A stretch of DNA of 64,000 bases from Streptomyces sp. CA-278952 (lineage in GTDB: Bacteria > Actinomycetota > Actinomycetes > Streptomycetales > Streptomycetaceae), in assembly GCF_028747205.1 (NCBI RefSeq), contig NZ_CP112880.1, positions 2,542,001-2,606,000 of the forward strand. The letters are read 5' to 3'. This document shows positions 16,762 through 26,199 of this stretch, piece by piece. Made by a program: the position numbers and the translations under genes. Below the pieces are notes generated by a model. The model had not been told where the DNA came from, searched no databases, and saw only the letters and a list, made by a program, of their open reading frames with translations. Within the stretch, counting starts at the first letter, position 1. Each line of letters begins with the position of its first letter.

Positions 16762-18048
16762 ATGGCGGCGGTCACCCCCAGGGTCTTCGTCTCGCACCTC
16801 TCCGGCGTGCCCGTTTTTGACCCGAACGGGGACCAGGTCGGCCGGGTCCGCGATCTGGTGGCGATGCTGCGGGTGGGCGGACGCCCGCCGCGCATCCTGG
16901 GCCTGGTGGTCGAGGTGATCAGCCGCCGGCGGATCTTCCTGCCGATGACCCGGGTGACGGGCGTCGAGTCCGGCCAGGTCATCACCACGGGCGTCGTCAA
17001 CATGCGGCGCTTCGAACAGCGGCCCACCGAACGTCTCGTCCTCGGCGAGTTCCTGGACCGGCGGGTGCGGCTGGTGGACGGCCATGACCAGGACGGTGAG
17101 GAGGTCACCGTCCTGGACGTGGCCATCCAGCAGCTGCCGGCCCGCCGCGACTGGGAGATCGACAAGTACTTCGTCCGCAAGGGGCGCGGCGGGGCGCTGC
17201 GCCGCAAGGGCGAGACGCTGACGGTGGAGTGGTCGGCGGTCAGCGGTTTCTCGCTGGACGAGCACGGCCAGGGTGCGGAGAGTCTGGTCGCCACGTTCGA
17301 GCGGCTGCGGCCCACCGATGTGGCGAACGCCCTGCACCACCTCTCGCCGAAGCGGCGGGCGGAGGTCGCCGCCGCCCTGGACGACGACCGGCTCGCCGAC
17401 GTCCTGGAGGAGCTGCCCGAGGACGACCAGGTGGAGATCATCGGCAAGCTCGCCGAGGAGCGGGCCGCCGACGTCCTGGAGGCGATGGACCCCGACGACG
17501 CGGCCGACCTGCTCTCCGAGCTGCCGGAGGAGGACAAGGAACGGCTGCTGGCGCTGATGCGGCCGGACGACGCCGCCGATGTCCGCCGTCTGCTGTCGTA
17601 CGAGGAGCGGACGGCGGGCGGTCTGATGACGACCGAGCCGATCGTGCTGCTGCCCGACGCCACGGTGGCCGACGCGCTGGCCCGGGTGCGGCAGGCGGAC
17701 CTGTCCCCGGCGCTCGCCGCGCAGGTGTACGTGTGCCGCTCGCCCGATGACACCCCGACCGGGAAGTACCTGGGCACGGTGCACTTCCAGCGGCTGCTGC
17801 GCGACCCGCCGTTCACCCTGGTCAGCTCGATCGTCGACAGCGACCTGGTGCCGCTGCCGCCGGACACCCCGCTGCCGACGGTCACCAGCTACTTGGCCGC
17901 GTACAACATGGTCTCGGTGCCCGTCGTGGACGAGACCGGTTCGCTGCTGGGCGCGGTGACCGTGGACGACGTCCTGGACCACCTGCTGCCGGACGACTGG
18001 CGCGAGACGGATCTGCACGGGGAGGAGGGGATCGTTCATGGCGGGTGA
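16762..18048 (+). CDS. MgtE N-domain/CBS protein without channel domain
   Basis: A 428-residue protein. The order is a PRC-barrel-like N-terminus (about 1-150), an MgtE intracellular N domain of helical repeats with L-P-E-D-D and M-D-P-D-D-A motifs (about 200-285), then a CBS pair (about 290-415). It lacks the five-helix membrane domain of MgtE, so it should be a soluble Mg2+/nucleotide sensor rather than a channel. The start has GGAGG upstream. It overlaps the DUF1003 gene by 11 nt, so the two are probably translationally coupled. Confidence 0.85.
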   Translation: MAAVTPRVFVSHLSGVPVFDPNGDQVGRVRDLVAMLRVGGRPPRILGLVVEVISRRRIFLPMTRVTGVESGQVITTGVVNMRRFEQRPTERLVLGEFLDRRVRLVDGHDQDGEEVTVLDVAIQQLPARRDWEIDKYFVRKGRGGALRRKGETLTVEWSAVSGFSLDEHGQGAESLVATFERLRPTDVANALHHLSPKRRAEVAAALDDDRLADVLEELPEDDQVEIIGKLAEERAADVLEAMDPDDAADLLSELPEEDKERLLALMRPDDAADVRRLLSYEERTAGGLMTTEPIVLLPDATVADALARVRQADLSPALAAQVYVCRSPDDTPTGKYLGTVHFQRLLRDPPFTLVSSIVDSDLVPLPPDTPLPTVTSYLAAYNMVSVPVVDETGSLLGAVTVDDVLDHLLPDDWRETDLHGEEGIVHGG

Positions 18049-18598
18049 GGATCGGGCGAAGGCGGCGTCGACCGGCGCCTCGGGCCTGGTGCGGCCCCCG
18101 CGCACCCGGCTGGACCAGCCGAAGGACCCGCGTCGGCGGCTGCTGCCGGAGTACGACCCGGAGGCGTTCGGCCGGTTCTCGGAGCGGATCGCGCGCTTCC
18201 TGGGGACCGGGCGGTTCATCGTCTGGATGACGCTGATCATCATCCTCTGGGTGCTGTGGAACATCTTCGCGCCCGAAAACCTGCGCTTCGACCAGTACCC
18301 GTTCATCTTCCTGACGCTGATGCTGTCGCTCCAGGCCTCCTACGCCGCGCCGCTGATCCTTCTGGCGCAGAACCGGCAGGACGACCGCGACCGGGTCACG
18401 CACGAGCAGGACCGGAAGCAGAACGAGCGCTCCATCGCCGACACCGAGTACCTGACGCGGGAGATCGCGGCCCTGCGTATGGGCCTGGGCGAGGTCGCCA
18501 CCCGGGACTGGATCCGCTCGGAACTCCAGGACATGGTGAGGGACATGGAGGACCGGCAGGTGCTGTCCCCGGCCGAGAGTGACGAAGGCGACCGCTGA
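18038..18598 (+). CDS. DUF1003 membrane protein
   Basis: 186 residues. The DUF1003 core is two close transmembrane helices (about 60-105) with F-L-G-T-G-R-F, W-N-I-F-A-P and Q-A-S-Y-A-A-P-L-I-L-L-A-Q-N-R-Q. A charged coiled region follows. Its start lies inside the end of the MgtE-N/CBS gene, suggesting the two products form a complex, possibly a cation-responsive membrane unit. Confidence 0.85.
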   Translation: MAGEDRAKAASTGASGLVRPPRTRLDQPKDPRRRLLPEYDPEAFGRFSERIARFLGTGRFIVWMTLIIILWVLWNIFAPENLRFDQYPFIFLTLMLSLQASYAAPLILLAQNRQDDRDRVTHEQDRKQNERSIADTEYLTREIAALRMGLGEVATRDWIRSELQDMVRDMEDRQVLSPAESDEGDR

Positions 18599-18628
18599 AG
18601 GGCTACCCGCCCGTAGTGCTCCGCGCCG

Positions 18629-18634
18629 TAACAT
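18629..18634 (+). promoter_or_regulatory. candidate leaderless -10 box (TAACAT)
   Basis: TAACAT lies exactly 7 nt before the mrp ATG at 18642. No SD is present. Confidence 0.5.
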
Positions 18635-18641
18635 CGTCCGT

Positions 18642-19775
18642 ATGGCTACGGAAGACGCGGTGCTTGAGGCACTGGCGACAGTGAACGACCCGGAGATCCA
18701 CCGCCCGATCACCGAGCTGGGCATGGTGAAATCGGTCGAGATCGATCCTGACGGTGTAGTCGCTGTCACGGTGTATCTCACGGTCTCCGGCTGTCCGATG
18801 CGCGAGACGATCACCCGGAACGTGACCGAGGCGGTCGCCCGGGTCGAGGGCGTCTCGCGGGTCGAGGTGACCCTCGACGTCATGAGCGACGAACAGCGCA
18901 AGGACCTGGCGAGCTCGCTGCGCGGCGGCACCGCCGAACGGGAGGTGCCCTTCGCCCAGCCCGGCTCGCTGACCCGGGTGTACGCGGTCGCCTCCGGCAA
19001 GGGCGGCGTCGGCAAGTCCTCGGTGACGGTGAACCTCGCCGCGGCGATGGCGGCCGACGGACTGAAGGTCGGCGTCGTGGACGCGGACATCTACGGGCAC
19101 AGCGTGCCCCGGATGCTCGGTGCGGACGGCAAGCCCACCCAGGTCGAGAACATGATCATGCCGCCGTCCGCACACGGCGTGAAGGTCATCTCCATCGGCA
19201 TGTTCACCCCGGGCAACGCGCCCGTGGTCTGGCGCGGTCCGATGCTGCACCGGGCGCTCCAGCAGTTCCTCGCCGATGTGTACTGGGGCGACCTGGACGT
19301 CCTGCTGCTCGACCTGCCGCCGGGCACCGGCGACATCGCGATCTCGGTCGCGCAGCTCGTGCCGAACGCGGAGATCCTGGTCGTCACGACCCCGCAGCAG
19401 GCGGCGGCCGAGGTGGCCGAGCGGGCCGGCTCGATCGCCGTGCAGACCCACCAGAAGATCGTCGGCGTGGTGGAGAACATGTCGGGCATGCCGTGCCCGC
19501 ACTGCGACGAGATGGTCGACGTGTTCGGCTCGGGCGGCGGCGCACGGGTGGCCGAGGGGCTGACCCGCACGGTCGGCGCCGAGGTGCCGGTGCTCGGCTC
19601 GATCCCGATCGACCTGCGGCTCCGCGAGGGCGGCGACGAGGGCAAGCCGGTCGTCCTGTCCGACCCCGACTCCCCGGCCGGCAGCGCGCTGCGCTCGATC
19701 GCCCAGAAGCTGGGCGGCCGCCAGCGCGGCCTGTCGGGCATGTCGCTGGGGATCACCCCGCGCAACAAGTTCTGA
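18642..19775 (+). CDS. mrp: Mrp/ApbC Fe-S cluster carrier P-loop ATPase
   Basis: 377 residues: an N-terminal DUF59/MIP18 domain (about 1-90), then a MinD-like P-loop with deviant Walker A S-G-K-G-G-V-G-K-S. The C-P-H-C pair, used for bridging a [4Fe-4S] cluster at the dimer interface in this family, is present in GMPCPHCDEM. The probable role is Fe-S cluster loading. The start is set by the leaderless promoter. Confidence 0.92.
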   Translation: MATEDAVLEALATVNDPEIHRPITELGMVKSVEIDPDGVVAVTVYLTVSGCPMRETITRNVTEAVARVEGVSRVEVTLDVMSDEQRKDLASSLRGGTAEREVPFAQPGSLTRVYAVASGKGGVGKSSVTVNLAAAMAADGLKVGVVDADIYGHSVPRMLGADGKPTQVENMIMPPSAHGVKVISIGMFTPGNAPVVWRGPMLHRALQQFLADVYWGDLDVLLLDLPPGTGDIAISVAQLVPNAEILVVTTPQQAAAEVAERAGSIAVQTHQKIVGVVENMSGMPCPHCDEMVDVFGSGGGARVAEGLTRTVGAEVPVLGSIPIDLRLREGGDEGKPVVLSDPDSPAGSALRSIAQKLGGRQRGLSGMSLGITPRNKF

Positions 19776-19787
19776 CGCCTGTACGGA

Positions 19788-19826
19788 ACACGGGGCGGTC
19801 CGGTGGTCGACCGGCCCGCCCCGTGT
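19788..19826. terminator. bidirectional terminator after mrp
   Basis: A 17-bp inverted repeat with one mismatch (19788-19804 with 19810-19826), located between the convergent mrp and 219-residue genes. Confidence 0.7.
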
Positions 19827-19832
19827 GCGTCG

Positions 19833-20492
19833 CTACGCGTACGTCTCGATGTCCTTGATGGCCGCGAAGCCGAGCCCGTACGCGCTCATCCCCCGCCCGT
19901 ACGCCCCGATGTGCACGCCCTCGTGGGCGGATCCGGCGAGGATCCAGCCGAACTCGGACTCGCGGTAGTGGAACTCCACCGGCACCCCGTCCACCGGGAG
20001 GGAGAGCGTCGACCAGGGCGCGCTGCCGAGGTCGTCGGCGAGGGTGAACGCCGTCTCCGTCTGCTGGTCCAGCCAGTCGTCGCGCAGGGTGTGGTCCATC
20101 TGGGGCGGCCAGGTGTACGCCAGCAGGCCGGAGCCCGCGAGCCAGGCCGCCGAGGACACCGTGGTGGCGTCCAGCACGCCCGTGCCGTCACCGCTGCGTC
20201 TCACCGGGCTCGCGGCCACGGTGATCACCGCGGCGAACCGCTCCTTGTCGGTGGAGCCGTCCGACTTCACCGACGGCTCGTCGCCGTGCCCCGTCGCACC
20301 GTGCTGCACCGTGCCGTCCGCCGCGGTGCCGACCTGCATCAGCCAGCGCGGGCCGGTGAAGGCCTCGTCCAGGCCGTACCAGGGGAAGGTCGCTTCCCGG
20401 TAGCCGTCGACGGTACGCCGCGTCGCCGGCACCTCCTCCGCCGTGGCCGTGCCCGGGACACCGTCCGTATCAATCCGACTCGTCGTCTCCAT
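19833..20492 (-). CDS. conserved hypothetical protein
   Basis: A 219-residue soluble protein starting at ATG behind GAGGAGG. It has many Trp/Tyr residues and the segments FPWYGLDEAF, YTWPPQMDHTL and VEFHYRESEFGWILAGSAH. No domain is recognised. It lies next to tatB on the same strand but in a separate position 120 bp downstream. Confidence 0.65.
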   Translation of the reverse strand: METTSRIDTDGVPGTATAEEVPATRRTVDGYREATFPWYGLDEAFTGPRWLMQVGTAADGTVQHGATGHGDEPSVKSDGSTDKERFAAVITVAASPVRRSGDGTGVLDATTVSSAAWLAGSGLLAYTWPPQMDHTLRDDWLDQQTETAFTLADDLGSAPWSTLSLPVDGVPVEFHYRESEFGWILAGSAHEGVHIGAYGRGMSAYGLGFAAIKDIETYA

Positions 20493-20618
20493 CTGCGCGG
20501 CCGCCTCCTCGATCAGTCAGGATCCGGAGCGGCCCGCCCCCCGCGGGCTTGGGCATCCTCGCAACCGGACAGATGGAGAATAGCCATACCGTCCGGACGA
20601 GTCGGGATTGACCGGGGG

Positions 20619-21119
20619 TCAGGTGGCGTCCGCATCGAACGGCGGGCGCTCGGGCTGCGTCTGCTGCGGGGTCTTCTTCAGCAGGTCAGGGGCGGTGTCG
20701 CCGGTTTTGGTGAGGCTGGTCACCGAGCCGTCGGCCGACGCGCCCGCCGAGCCGTTCGCCGCACTGTTGGCGGTATCGGACGTGGTCGGGGTGCGCCCGT
20801 TGACCGCGTCGGTGACGTCGGCCAGGTCCTTGCGCAGGTCGAAGCTCTCGCGGATCTCCTTCAGCCCCAGGTCGTCGTTGCCGTCCATCAGCTGCTTGCG
20901 GACGAACGTCTTGGGGTTGAGGTCCTCGAACTCGAAGTCCTTGAACTGCGGGCCCAGCTCCGAGCGGATGTCTTCCTTGGCGCTGTCCGAGAACTCGCGG
21001 ATCTTACGGATGGTGCGCGTGACGTCCTGGATCAGCTTGGGCAGCTTGTCCGGGCCGAAGACCAGCACGGCCAGCACCCCGAGCGTCAACAGCTCCAGTG
21101 CGCCAATGTCATTGAACAC
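20619..21119 (-). CDS. tatB: Sec-independent protein translocase TatB
   Basis: 166 residues beginning MFNDIGALELLTLGVLAVLVFGP. This is the TatA/B signature: a short N-terminal membrane helix with an early Glu, then the FGPDKLP hinge and an amphipathic helix. A long C-terminal polar tail marks TatB rather than TatA. It is part of the twin-arginine translocase. It lies downstream of htrA in the sigE operon order also seen in mycobacteria. Confidence 0.93.
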   Translation of the reverse strand: MFNDIGALELLTLGVLAVLVFGPDKLPKLIQDVTRTIRKIREFSDSAKEDIRSELGPQFKDFEFEDLNPKTFVRKQLMDGNDDLGLKEIRESFDLRKDLADVTDAVNGRTPTTSDTANSAANGSAGASADGSVTSLTKTGDTAPDLLKKTPQQTQPERPPFDADAT

Positions 21120-21238
21120 CTTGTTGCTCCTCGTGTTCTCCGCGTGTTCTCCGTGCGATCGCGGCCCGGGTCTCCCAGCCGCCCGGACCGCTCAAAGGTA
21201 CCTGTCGAAGGTGTCCGGGCGGTACCTCGCGGTGGACG

Positions 21239-23146
21239 TCACGTGCCGCTCGCCGAGCCGAGCGTCAGGGTCACCGTCCGCTCCTCGCCGCCGCGGGTCA
21301 GCTTGAGGTCGAGCTCGTCGCCGGGGCGGTGGGCCCGGATCTTCACGATCAGCTCCTCGCCGCTGTGCACCCGCTGGCCCTCGACCTGGGTGATGACGTC
21401 GCCGGAGCGGATGCCCGCCTTGGCCGCGGGGCCGTCCTTCGCGACGGCGGGCGCGCCGTCTGCGCCTTCGGTGCCGACCTTGGCCCCGTCGCCGGTGTGC
21501 TTCATGTCCAGCGTGACGCCGATGACCGGATGGGTGGCCTTGCCGGTGCTGATCAGCTCCTCGGCGACGCGCTTGCCCTGGTTGATGGGTATGGCGAAGC
21601 CGAGGCCGATGGAGCCGGACTGGCCGCCCGCCTCGGGGCCCCGGGCGCTGTCGGCCGCGCGGATGGCGCTGTTGATGCCGATGACGTGGGCCTGGGTGTC
21701 GACCAGCGGCCCGCCGGAGTTGCCCGGGTTGATCGGGGCGTCGGTCTGGAGGGCGTCGACGTAGCTGATGTCGCTGCCGTCGCCCTTCTCGCCGCCCGCG
21801 GTGATCGGCCGCTGCTTGGCGCTGATGATGCCCGAGGTCACCGTGTTGGAGAGGTCGAAGGGGGCGCCGATGGCCACCACCGGGTCGCCGACCTGGACGT
21901 TGTCGGAGTTGCCCAGGGGCAGGGGCTTGAGCCCGGAGACCCCGCGGACCCTGACGACCGCGAGGTCGTAGCCGCTGTCCTTGCCGACGAGCTCGGCGGA
22001 GGCCGTCTCGCCGCTGCTGAACGTCACGGTGATGTCCCCGCTCGCCCCGGCCGGGGCGACGACGTGGTTGTTGGTGAGGATGTGGCCCTGGCCGTCGAGG
22101 ACGAAGCCGGTGCCCGTGCCGGACTCGGCGGTGCCGCTGACGTGCAGGGTGACCACGCTGGGCAGGGCGCTGGCGGCGATGCCCGCGACGCTCTCGGGGG
22201 CCCGGTCGCCGGTGTCGCGGCCCGCCTGCGGCAGCTCGACGGTGGTCAGGCCGCCGTTGCGCTCGATGTACGCGCCGACGCCGCCGCCGACGCCACTGGC
22301 GACCAGGGTCAGCAGGAGCACCCCCATGAAGGCTCCGCCCCGGCGCTTCTTCCTGCGGCCGGGTTCGGTGCCCTCGGGGGGTCCCGGCCGGGTCAGCGGC
22401 TGTCCGGGAGCGCCCCACGGGTCGTACTGGAGCCACTGCGTGTGCTGCTGCGCGTGCGGTTGCGCTGCGGGGTGCTGCCCCTGGTGCTCGGGGGCTCCCT
22501 GTGGCTGCCCGGGGGCTCCTTGCGGCGGGTGCGGTGCGTGGGCGGCGTGTGCCTGGGGCTGTGCATGGGGCCCCGGGGTCGTGAAGCCGTCGGCGGGCGC
22601 GGATTGCGGGGGTGCGAAGCCGTCGGCGGGCTGGGCGTGCGGGGGCGTGAAGCCGTCGGCGGGCGCGGATTGCGGGGCCGGGGCGGGGGCCGACGCGGGG
22701 GCCGGGGTTCCGGCGCCGTTCGTCGCGGCGTACTGCGGGGCCGGTGCTCCGGCCCCCGGCGGTACGACGGTGCCGTGGGCGGGGGTGGGCCGCTGCACCG
22801 GCGGGGCGGGCGCCCAGGGGCCGGGGCCGCCGTAGGGCGGGGTGCTGTACTCGTCGGGCTCGTGCAGCGGTGCCCCGGAAGGGCGGGGACGCGGAACCTC
22901 CTGGCCGCCGTGGACCGCCGGGCGGTCGGCGGCGTCGGAAGGCGGAGCCGGGGTCATGCTGTCCGGGGCCGGGGGCGAGGCGGCGTCCGGGGGCGTGGCC
23001 GGGGCCGGGGGCGTCGGCTCCCGGTTTTCGGCCGGCGGAGCGTCCGACGGGGCCGGCCCGCTGTCCGGCTCCGTGCGGTCGGCGCGCCCCGCCGTGGGGC
23101 GGCTCCACCACTTCGCCTGCGGCCCGGTGGGCTTCCCGTCGTCCAT
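21239..23146 (-). CDS. htrA: HtrA/DegP-like serine protease with PDZ
   Basis: 635 residues. It has a long Pro/Ala/Gln/Gly-rich cytoplasmic N-terminus (about 1-270), one transmembrane helix (VLLLTLVASGVGGGVGAYI), a trypsin-like domain with His (TNNHVV), Asp (YDLAVV) and Ser (GNSGGP), and a C-terminal PDZ domain. It acts at the outer face of the membrane in envelope quality control. The ATG at 23146 has GGGGAGAG upstream. It is next to the anti-sigma gene, as in M. tuberculosis sigE-rseA-htrA-tatB. Confidence 0.93.
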   Translation of the reverse strand: MDDGKPTGPQAKWWSRPTAGRADRTEPDSGPAPSDAPPAENREPTPPAPATPPDAASPPAPDSMTPAPPSDAADRPAVHGGQEVPRPRPSGAPLHEPDEYSTPPYGGPGPWAPAPPVQRPTPAHGTVVPPGAGAPAPQYAATNGAGTPAPASAPAPAPQSAPADGFTPPHAQPADGFAPPQSAPADGFTTPGPHAQPQAHAAHAPHPPQGAPGQPQGAPEHQGQHPAAQPHAQQHTQWLQYDPWGAPGQPLTRPGPPEGTEPGRRKKRRGGAFMGVLLLTLVASGVGGGVGAYIERNGGLTTVELPQAGRDTGDRAPESVAGIAASALPSVVTLHVSGTAESGTGTGFVLDGQGHILTNNHVVAPAGASGDITVTFSSGETASAELVGKDSGYDLAVVRVRGVSGLKPLPLGNSDNVQVGDPVVAIGAPFDLSNTVTSGIISAKQRPITAGGEKGDGSDISYVDALQTDAPINPGNSGGPLVDTQAHVIGINSAIRAADSARGPEAGGQSGSIGLGFAIPINQGKRVAEELISTGKATHPVIGVTLDMKHTGDGAKVGTEGADGAPAVAKDGPAAKAGIRSGDVITQVEGQRVHSGEELIVKIRAHRPGDELDLKLTRGGEERTVTLTLGSASGT

Positions 23147-23235
23147 GCTCTCCCCGCAACTGGCCTCTGTACGCCCCACCGAGGCGTCCCTCTCCGGAAT
23201 TCAACCAGGTTTGCGAATCCCCGCGCAGGGTCCGG

Positions 23236-24285
23236 TCAGGGCCGGGGGGAAAGCGGGCTCGCCAGATCGTTGGCGGGCGGCCCCGAGGGAACCGGGGAGA
23301 GCCCTGTCTTCGGCGCCTGGCCGCTGCCGAGGGCAGCCGCCAGCAGCGGGGTGCCGGACACCGCCGGGCGTATCAGCGGCGACACGGACACGTTCAGCAC
23401 GGGGAAGGTGAACGGGTGCCCGCCCGTGGTCTGGACGCCCAACAGCGGCGGGGCGGTCGGCGGCCCCTGCCGGTCGGCCGGAGGGGTGGCGGCCGGAACC
23501 ACCGGTGTCGCACCGGTGAGTGTCGAGGGCACCCGGTTCGTCCCGGCGGGGGCCGTGCCGGACGCGGGCCGCTCGGCCGCCCGGCCGTCGCCGGTCACCA
23601 CGAGGGCGCCGCCGCCCCGGCGGCTGACCGCCTTCGCGCCGTTCTCGGCGCGGGTCGCGGCGTCGAGCGGGGTGGCGTTGTTCCCGGCGCCCTCGGCGCG
23701 CAGGGAGGATTCGGGGCCGGAGTCCAGCGGCAGGGTGCCGCCCAGCGCGATGGCCGCGAGGGAGACGGCGCTGGCCGCGGCGAACGCGAAGCGCCGCCCG
23801 CGCCAGGGCGAGCGGTCCGCGTCGCGGGCCACCTCGTGTATGCGGAAGACCGAACCGGAAGCGGGGCCGCCGGGCAGCACGGCGGTCGAGCCGTGGGTGG
23901 CGGGGAGGTATCCGAAGCCGTCCAGGGGCGAGGGCGCGGTGTCGGCGCGGGTGCTGCCGCCGGAGGGCCGCAGCCCGGGAAAGAACTCGTCGGCGAAGGG
24001 CCCTCGGCCGCCGAACGGTCCGCCGGAGCCGGTGTCGTCACCGCCAGAGCCCCCGGGAAGGCCCTGTAGCCGGGCCAGGAAGCCCTCGGAGGGCGAGGGT
24101 GAGGCGGACATGGCGAAGGCGCTCTTGAGGCGGCGCTGGGCATCGGCCTCGGCCTTGCACTTGGCGCAGGTCGCCAGGTGGGCCAGGACCCGCTCACGGG
24201 CGTCGTGTTTCAGCTCGCCGTCGACCAGCGCGGCGAGTCGGTCCCCCAGATGCGCTTCCGCGGGGGTGGGTCCTGTGCCGCTCAC
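23236..24285 (-). CDS. rseA: zinc-binding anti-sigma factor (RseA-type)
   Basis: A 349-residue protein. Its N-terminal ZAS domain has H36-x3-C40-x2-C43 (HLATCAKC), the zinc anti-sigma motif. A Gly/Pro-rich linker and one probable membrane helix ([16 protein letters not shown]) lead to a long variable C-terminus. The GTG start overlaps the sigma stop by 4 nt (GTGA), so it is co-translated with its sigma partner. It should hold the sigma factor inactive until stress. Confidence 0.88.
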   Translation of the reverse strand: MSGTGPTPAEAHLGDRLAALVDGELKHDARERVLAHLATCAKCKAEADAQRRLKSAFAMSASPSPSEGFLARLQGLPGGSGGDDTGSGGPFGGRGPFADEFFPGLRPSGGSTRADTAPSPLDGFGYLPATHGSTAVLPGGPASGSVFRIHEVARDADRSPWRGRRFAFAAASAVSLAAIALGGTLPLDSGPESSLRAEGAGNNATPLDAATRAENGAKAVSRRGGGALVVTGDGRAAERPASGTAPAGTNRVPSTLTGATPVVPAATPPADRQGPPTAPPLLGVQTTGGHPFTFPVLNVSVSPLIRPAVSGTPLLAAALGSGQAPKTGLSPVPSGPPANDLASPLSPRP

Positions 24286-25043
24286 GCCGTTCCGCCCTCC
24301 CCTGCCAGGACCGCGTCCGCCAGGGAGCGCTGCTCGGCGCGGGCCTCGGGCGAACGGTGCTTGAGCGCCTTGCGCAGGTGCGAGCGGCCGCGGTGGATAC
24401 GGCTGCGGACGGTGCCGAGCTTCACCCCCAGGGTCGCGGCGATCTCCTCGTAGCTGAGGCCCTCGATGTCGCAGAGGACCACGGCCGCACGGAACTCGGG
24501 CGCGAGGGTGTCCAGCGCCTGCTGCACGTCGGCGTCGAAGTGGGTGTCGTTGAAGACCTGCTGCGGGGACGGCTCACGGCTCGGCAGGCGCTCGGCCGCG
24601 TCGTCGCCGAGCGAGTCGAAGCGGATGCGCTGCTTGCGCCGGACCATGTCCAGGAAGAGATTGGTCGTGATGCGGTGCAGCCAGCCCTCGAAGGTGCCGG
24701 GTGTGTACGTCGACAGCGAGCGGAACACCCGGACGAAGACCTCCTGGGTCAGGTCCTCGGCGTCGTGCTGGTTTCCCGTCAGCCGGTAGGCGAGGCGGTA
24801 CACACGGCCGCTGTGCGTGCTGACGATCTCTTCCCATGAGGGCGGGGTCCACGCCTGAGAATCCGCATCAGAGGCGAAGGTCGCGGTCGGTGCGGAGTCT
24901 TCGGAAGAACGGTCAGCAATGTTGGTCACGGATTTCGGCTCACCGGCCGACCTGAGAAGACGTCGCAGCATCCCTCCCCGGTCCACAGGCGCAGCCGCAC
25001 CTCCCCTATCGGCTCTGGTGGTGTCCAGTGGAGCCCCTACCAT
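24282..25043 (-). CDS. sigE: ECF RNA polymerase sigma factor (SigE of mycobacterial type)
   Basis: 253 residues. Region 2 contains [19 protein letters not shown] and [15 protein letters not shown]; region 4 contains the [25 protein letters not shown]. An N-terminal extension of about 80 residues precedes it. I chose the ATG at 25043 (GAGGTGG upstream); an internal start ([10 protein letters not shown]) is also possible. Note that this is not S. coelicolor sigma-E of the cseABC locus. It controls envelope stress by homology. Confidence 0.9.
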   Translation of the reverse strand: MVGAPLDTTRADRGGAAAPVDRGGMLRRLLRSAGEPKSVTNIADRSSEDSAPTATFASDADSQAWTPPSWEEIVSTHSGRVYRLAYRLTGNQHDAEDLTQEVFVRVFRSLSTYTPGTFEGWLHRITTNLFLDMVRRKQRIRFDSLGDDAAERLPSREPSPQQVFNDTHFDADVQQALDTLAPEFRAAVVLCDIEGLSYEEIAATLGVKLGTVRSRIHRGRSHLRKALKHRSPEARAEQRSLADAVLAGEGGTA

Positions 25044-25221
25044 AGCCACCTCGCCCGTTAGCTCCGGATAAGCCTTTTTCCCTGCTGGGGCCGGGCGTCG
25101 CCCGGGACTTTCCCGCAGCTCGCCGGTCCGATCCGCGGACCCGGTCACTGCGCTTTCCCCACTGCTTGCACAACGCCCGGTCCCATCTGCGGGTTCCCGG
25201 GTCCAGCGGATACAGTCACCG

Positions 25222-25887
25222 TTGCGCCAACTACGGGGTCAGGAGAGGGTCATTACCGCCAACCGGCAGACGAGCTGGGCGTTCGCCGACGCCTTTGTCG
25301 CCGAGGACGAAGCACTGCACGGGGCCCGGGAGCGGGCTCGCGAGCTGGGGCTTCGCTCGGTGTCACCGGGCACCGGCGCTGCGCTGCGCCTGCTGGCAGC
25401 CGCCGCGGACGCCAAAGCGGTGGCGGAGATCGGCACGGGCACCGGCGTGTCCGGCATCTATCTCCTGCACGGAATGCGGCCGGACGGTGTCCTGACCACG
25501 GTGGACCCCGAGCCCGAGCGTCAGCAGTTCGCCCGGGCGGCGTTCCGCGAGGCGGGCTTCGCCACCAACCGGGCCCGGTTCATCCCCGGCCGCGCCCTGG
25601 ACGTCCTGCCCCGGCTCGCGGACGGCGGTTACGACCTCGTCTTCTGCGACGGCGACCGGCTGGAGAGTCTCGATGTGCTCGCTGAATCGTTGCGCCTGCT
25701 GCGGCCCGGCGGGCTGGTCTGCTTCGAGGGCGTCTTCGCCGACGGCCGCACGGTCGACTCCGCGGCCCAGCCGGCCGAGGTGCTGCGGCTGCGGGACCTC
25801 CTGCGGGCGGTGCGCGAGAGCCAGGAGCTGATGCCGACCCTGCTGCCGGTCGGCGACGGCCTGCTCTGCGCGGTCCGGCGCGGCTGA
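25222..25887 (+). CDS. SAM-dependent O-methyltransferase
   Basis: 221 residues, class I methyltransferase of the catechol/caffeoyl-CoA O-methyltransferase family. Motif I is [10 protein letters not shown], followed by V-D-P-E-P-E and the F-C-D-G-D metal/SAM region. The start is uncertain: TTG at 25222 has a TACAGT box 5 nt upstream, while an internal AGGAGAGG precedes ATT ACC. It is divergent from sigE, as in mycobacteria (Rv1220c). Confidence 0.85.
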   Translation: MRQLRGQERVITANRQTSWAFADAFVAEDEALHGARERARELGLRSVSPGTGAALRLLAAAADAKAVAEIGTGTGVSGIYLLHGMRPDGVLTTVDPEPERQQFARAAFREAGFATNRARFIPGRALDVLPRLADGGYDLVFCDGDRLESLDVLAESLRLLRPGGLVCFEGVFADGRTVDSAAQPAEVLRLRDLLRAVRESQELMPTLLPVGDGLLCAVRRG

Positions 25888-25964
25888 GCGCGGAGACCCC
25901 CGCGGTGAGCGCGGAGACCCTGTGGCGAGCGCGGAGACCCCCGCGGTGAGCGCGTAGATCCTCG
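25885..25964 (+). repeat. tandem 20-21 bp repeat starting at a stop codon
   Basis: Four imperfect copies of TGAGCGCGGAGACCCCCGCGG, beginning exactly with the TGA of the O-methyltransferase gene (25885, 25906, 25926, 25947). The last copy is diverged. Confidence 0.8.
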
Positions 25965-25972
25965 TCAGAACG

Positions 25973-26011
25973 CACCACTGCCCGGTACGGAATCCGTACC
26001 GGGCAGTGGTG
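25973..26011. terminator. strong bidirectional terminator
   Basis: A perfect 18-bp stem (25973-25990 with 25994-26011) and a 3-nt loop, between the convergent O-methyltransferase and DUF3117 genes. Confidence 0.88.
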
Positions 26012-26031
26012 AAGGTGATGGGCGTTCCGCG

Positions 26032-26199
26032 TCAGCCGACGACCTTCTTCAGCGCGTCGCCGAGGGCATCGGCCTCGTCCGGAGTCAGCTCGACAACAAG
26101 CCGACCGCCGCCTTCGAGCGGAACGCGCATGACGATGCCCCGCCCCTCCTTTGTCACCTCGAGCGGGCCGTCGCCCGTCCGCGGCTTCATGGCCGCCAT
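26032..26199 (-). CDS. DUF3117 family protein
   Basis: A 55-residue protein starting MAAMKPRTGDGPLEVTKEG and ending DALGDALKKVVG. This is the actinobacterial DUF3117 family (M. tuberculosis Rv1211 is a member as I recall). It forms a small beta sheet with a C-terminal helix. Its function is unknown. Its conservation next to tagI/folP2 genes is a strong positional support. Confidence 0.9.
   Translation of the reverse strand: MAAMKPRTGDGPLEVTKEGRGIVMRVPLEGGGRLVVELTPDEADALGDALKKVVG

Noticed and set aside
13737-17885. Very long minus-strand open frame (over 1,300 codons)
   Set aside because: It is the antisense frame of corA, the hypothetical, the MgtE-N/CBS gene and others; Ser/Arg/Thr-rich low-complexity translation typical of high-GC shadows.
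21329-24364. Plus-strand open frame of about 1,000 codons
   Set aside because: Shadow of htrA and the anti-sigma gene, whose catalytic and zinc motifs are clear on the other strand.
24282-25043. S. coelicolor-type sigma-E of the cseABC system
   Set aside because: Neighbours are a zinc anti-sigma, htrA and tatB, not cseA/cseB/cseC; it matches mycobacterial SigE instead.
25888-25964. CRISPR-like array after the methyltransferase gene
   Set aside because: Units are 20-21 bp with no spacers between them, so it is a plain tandem repeat.
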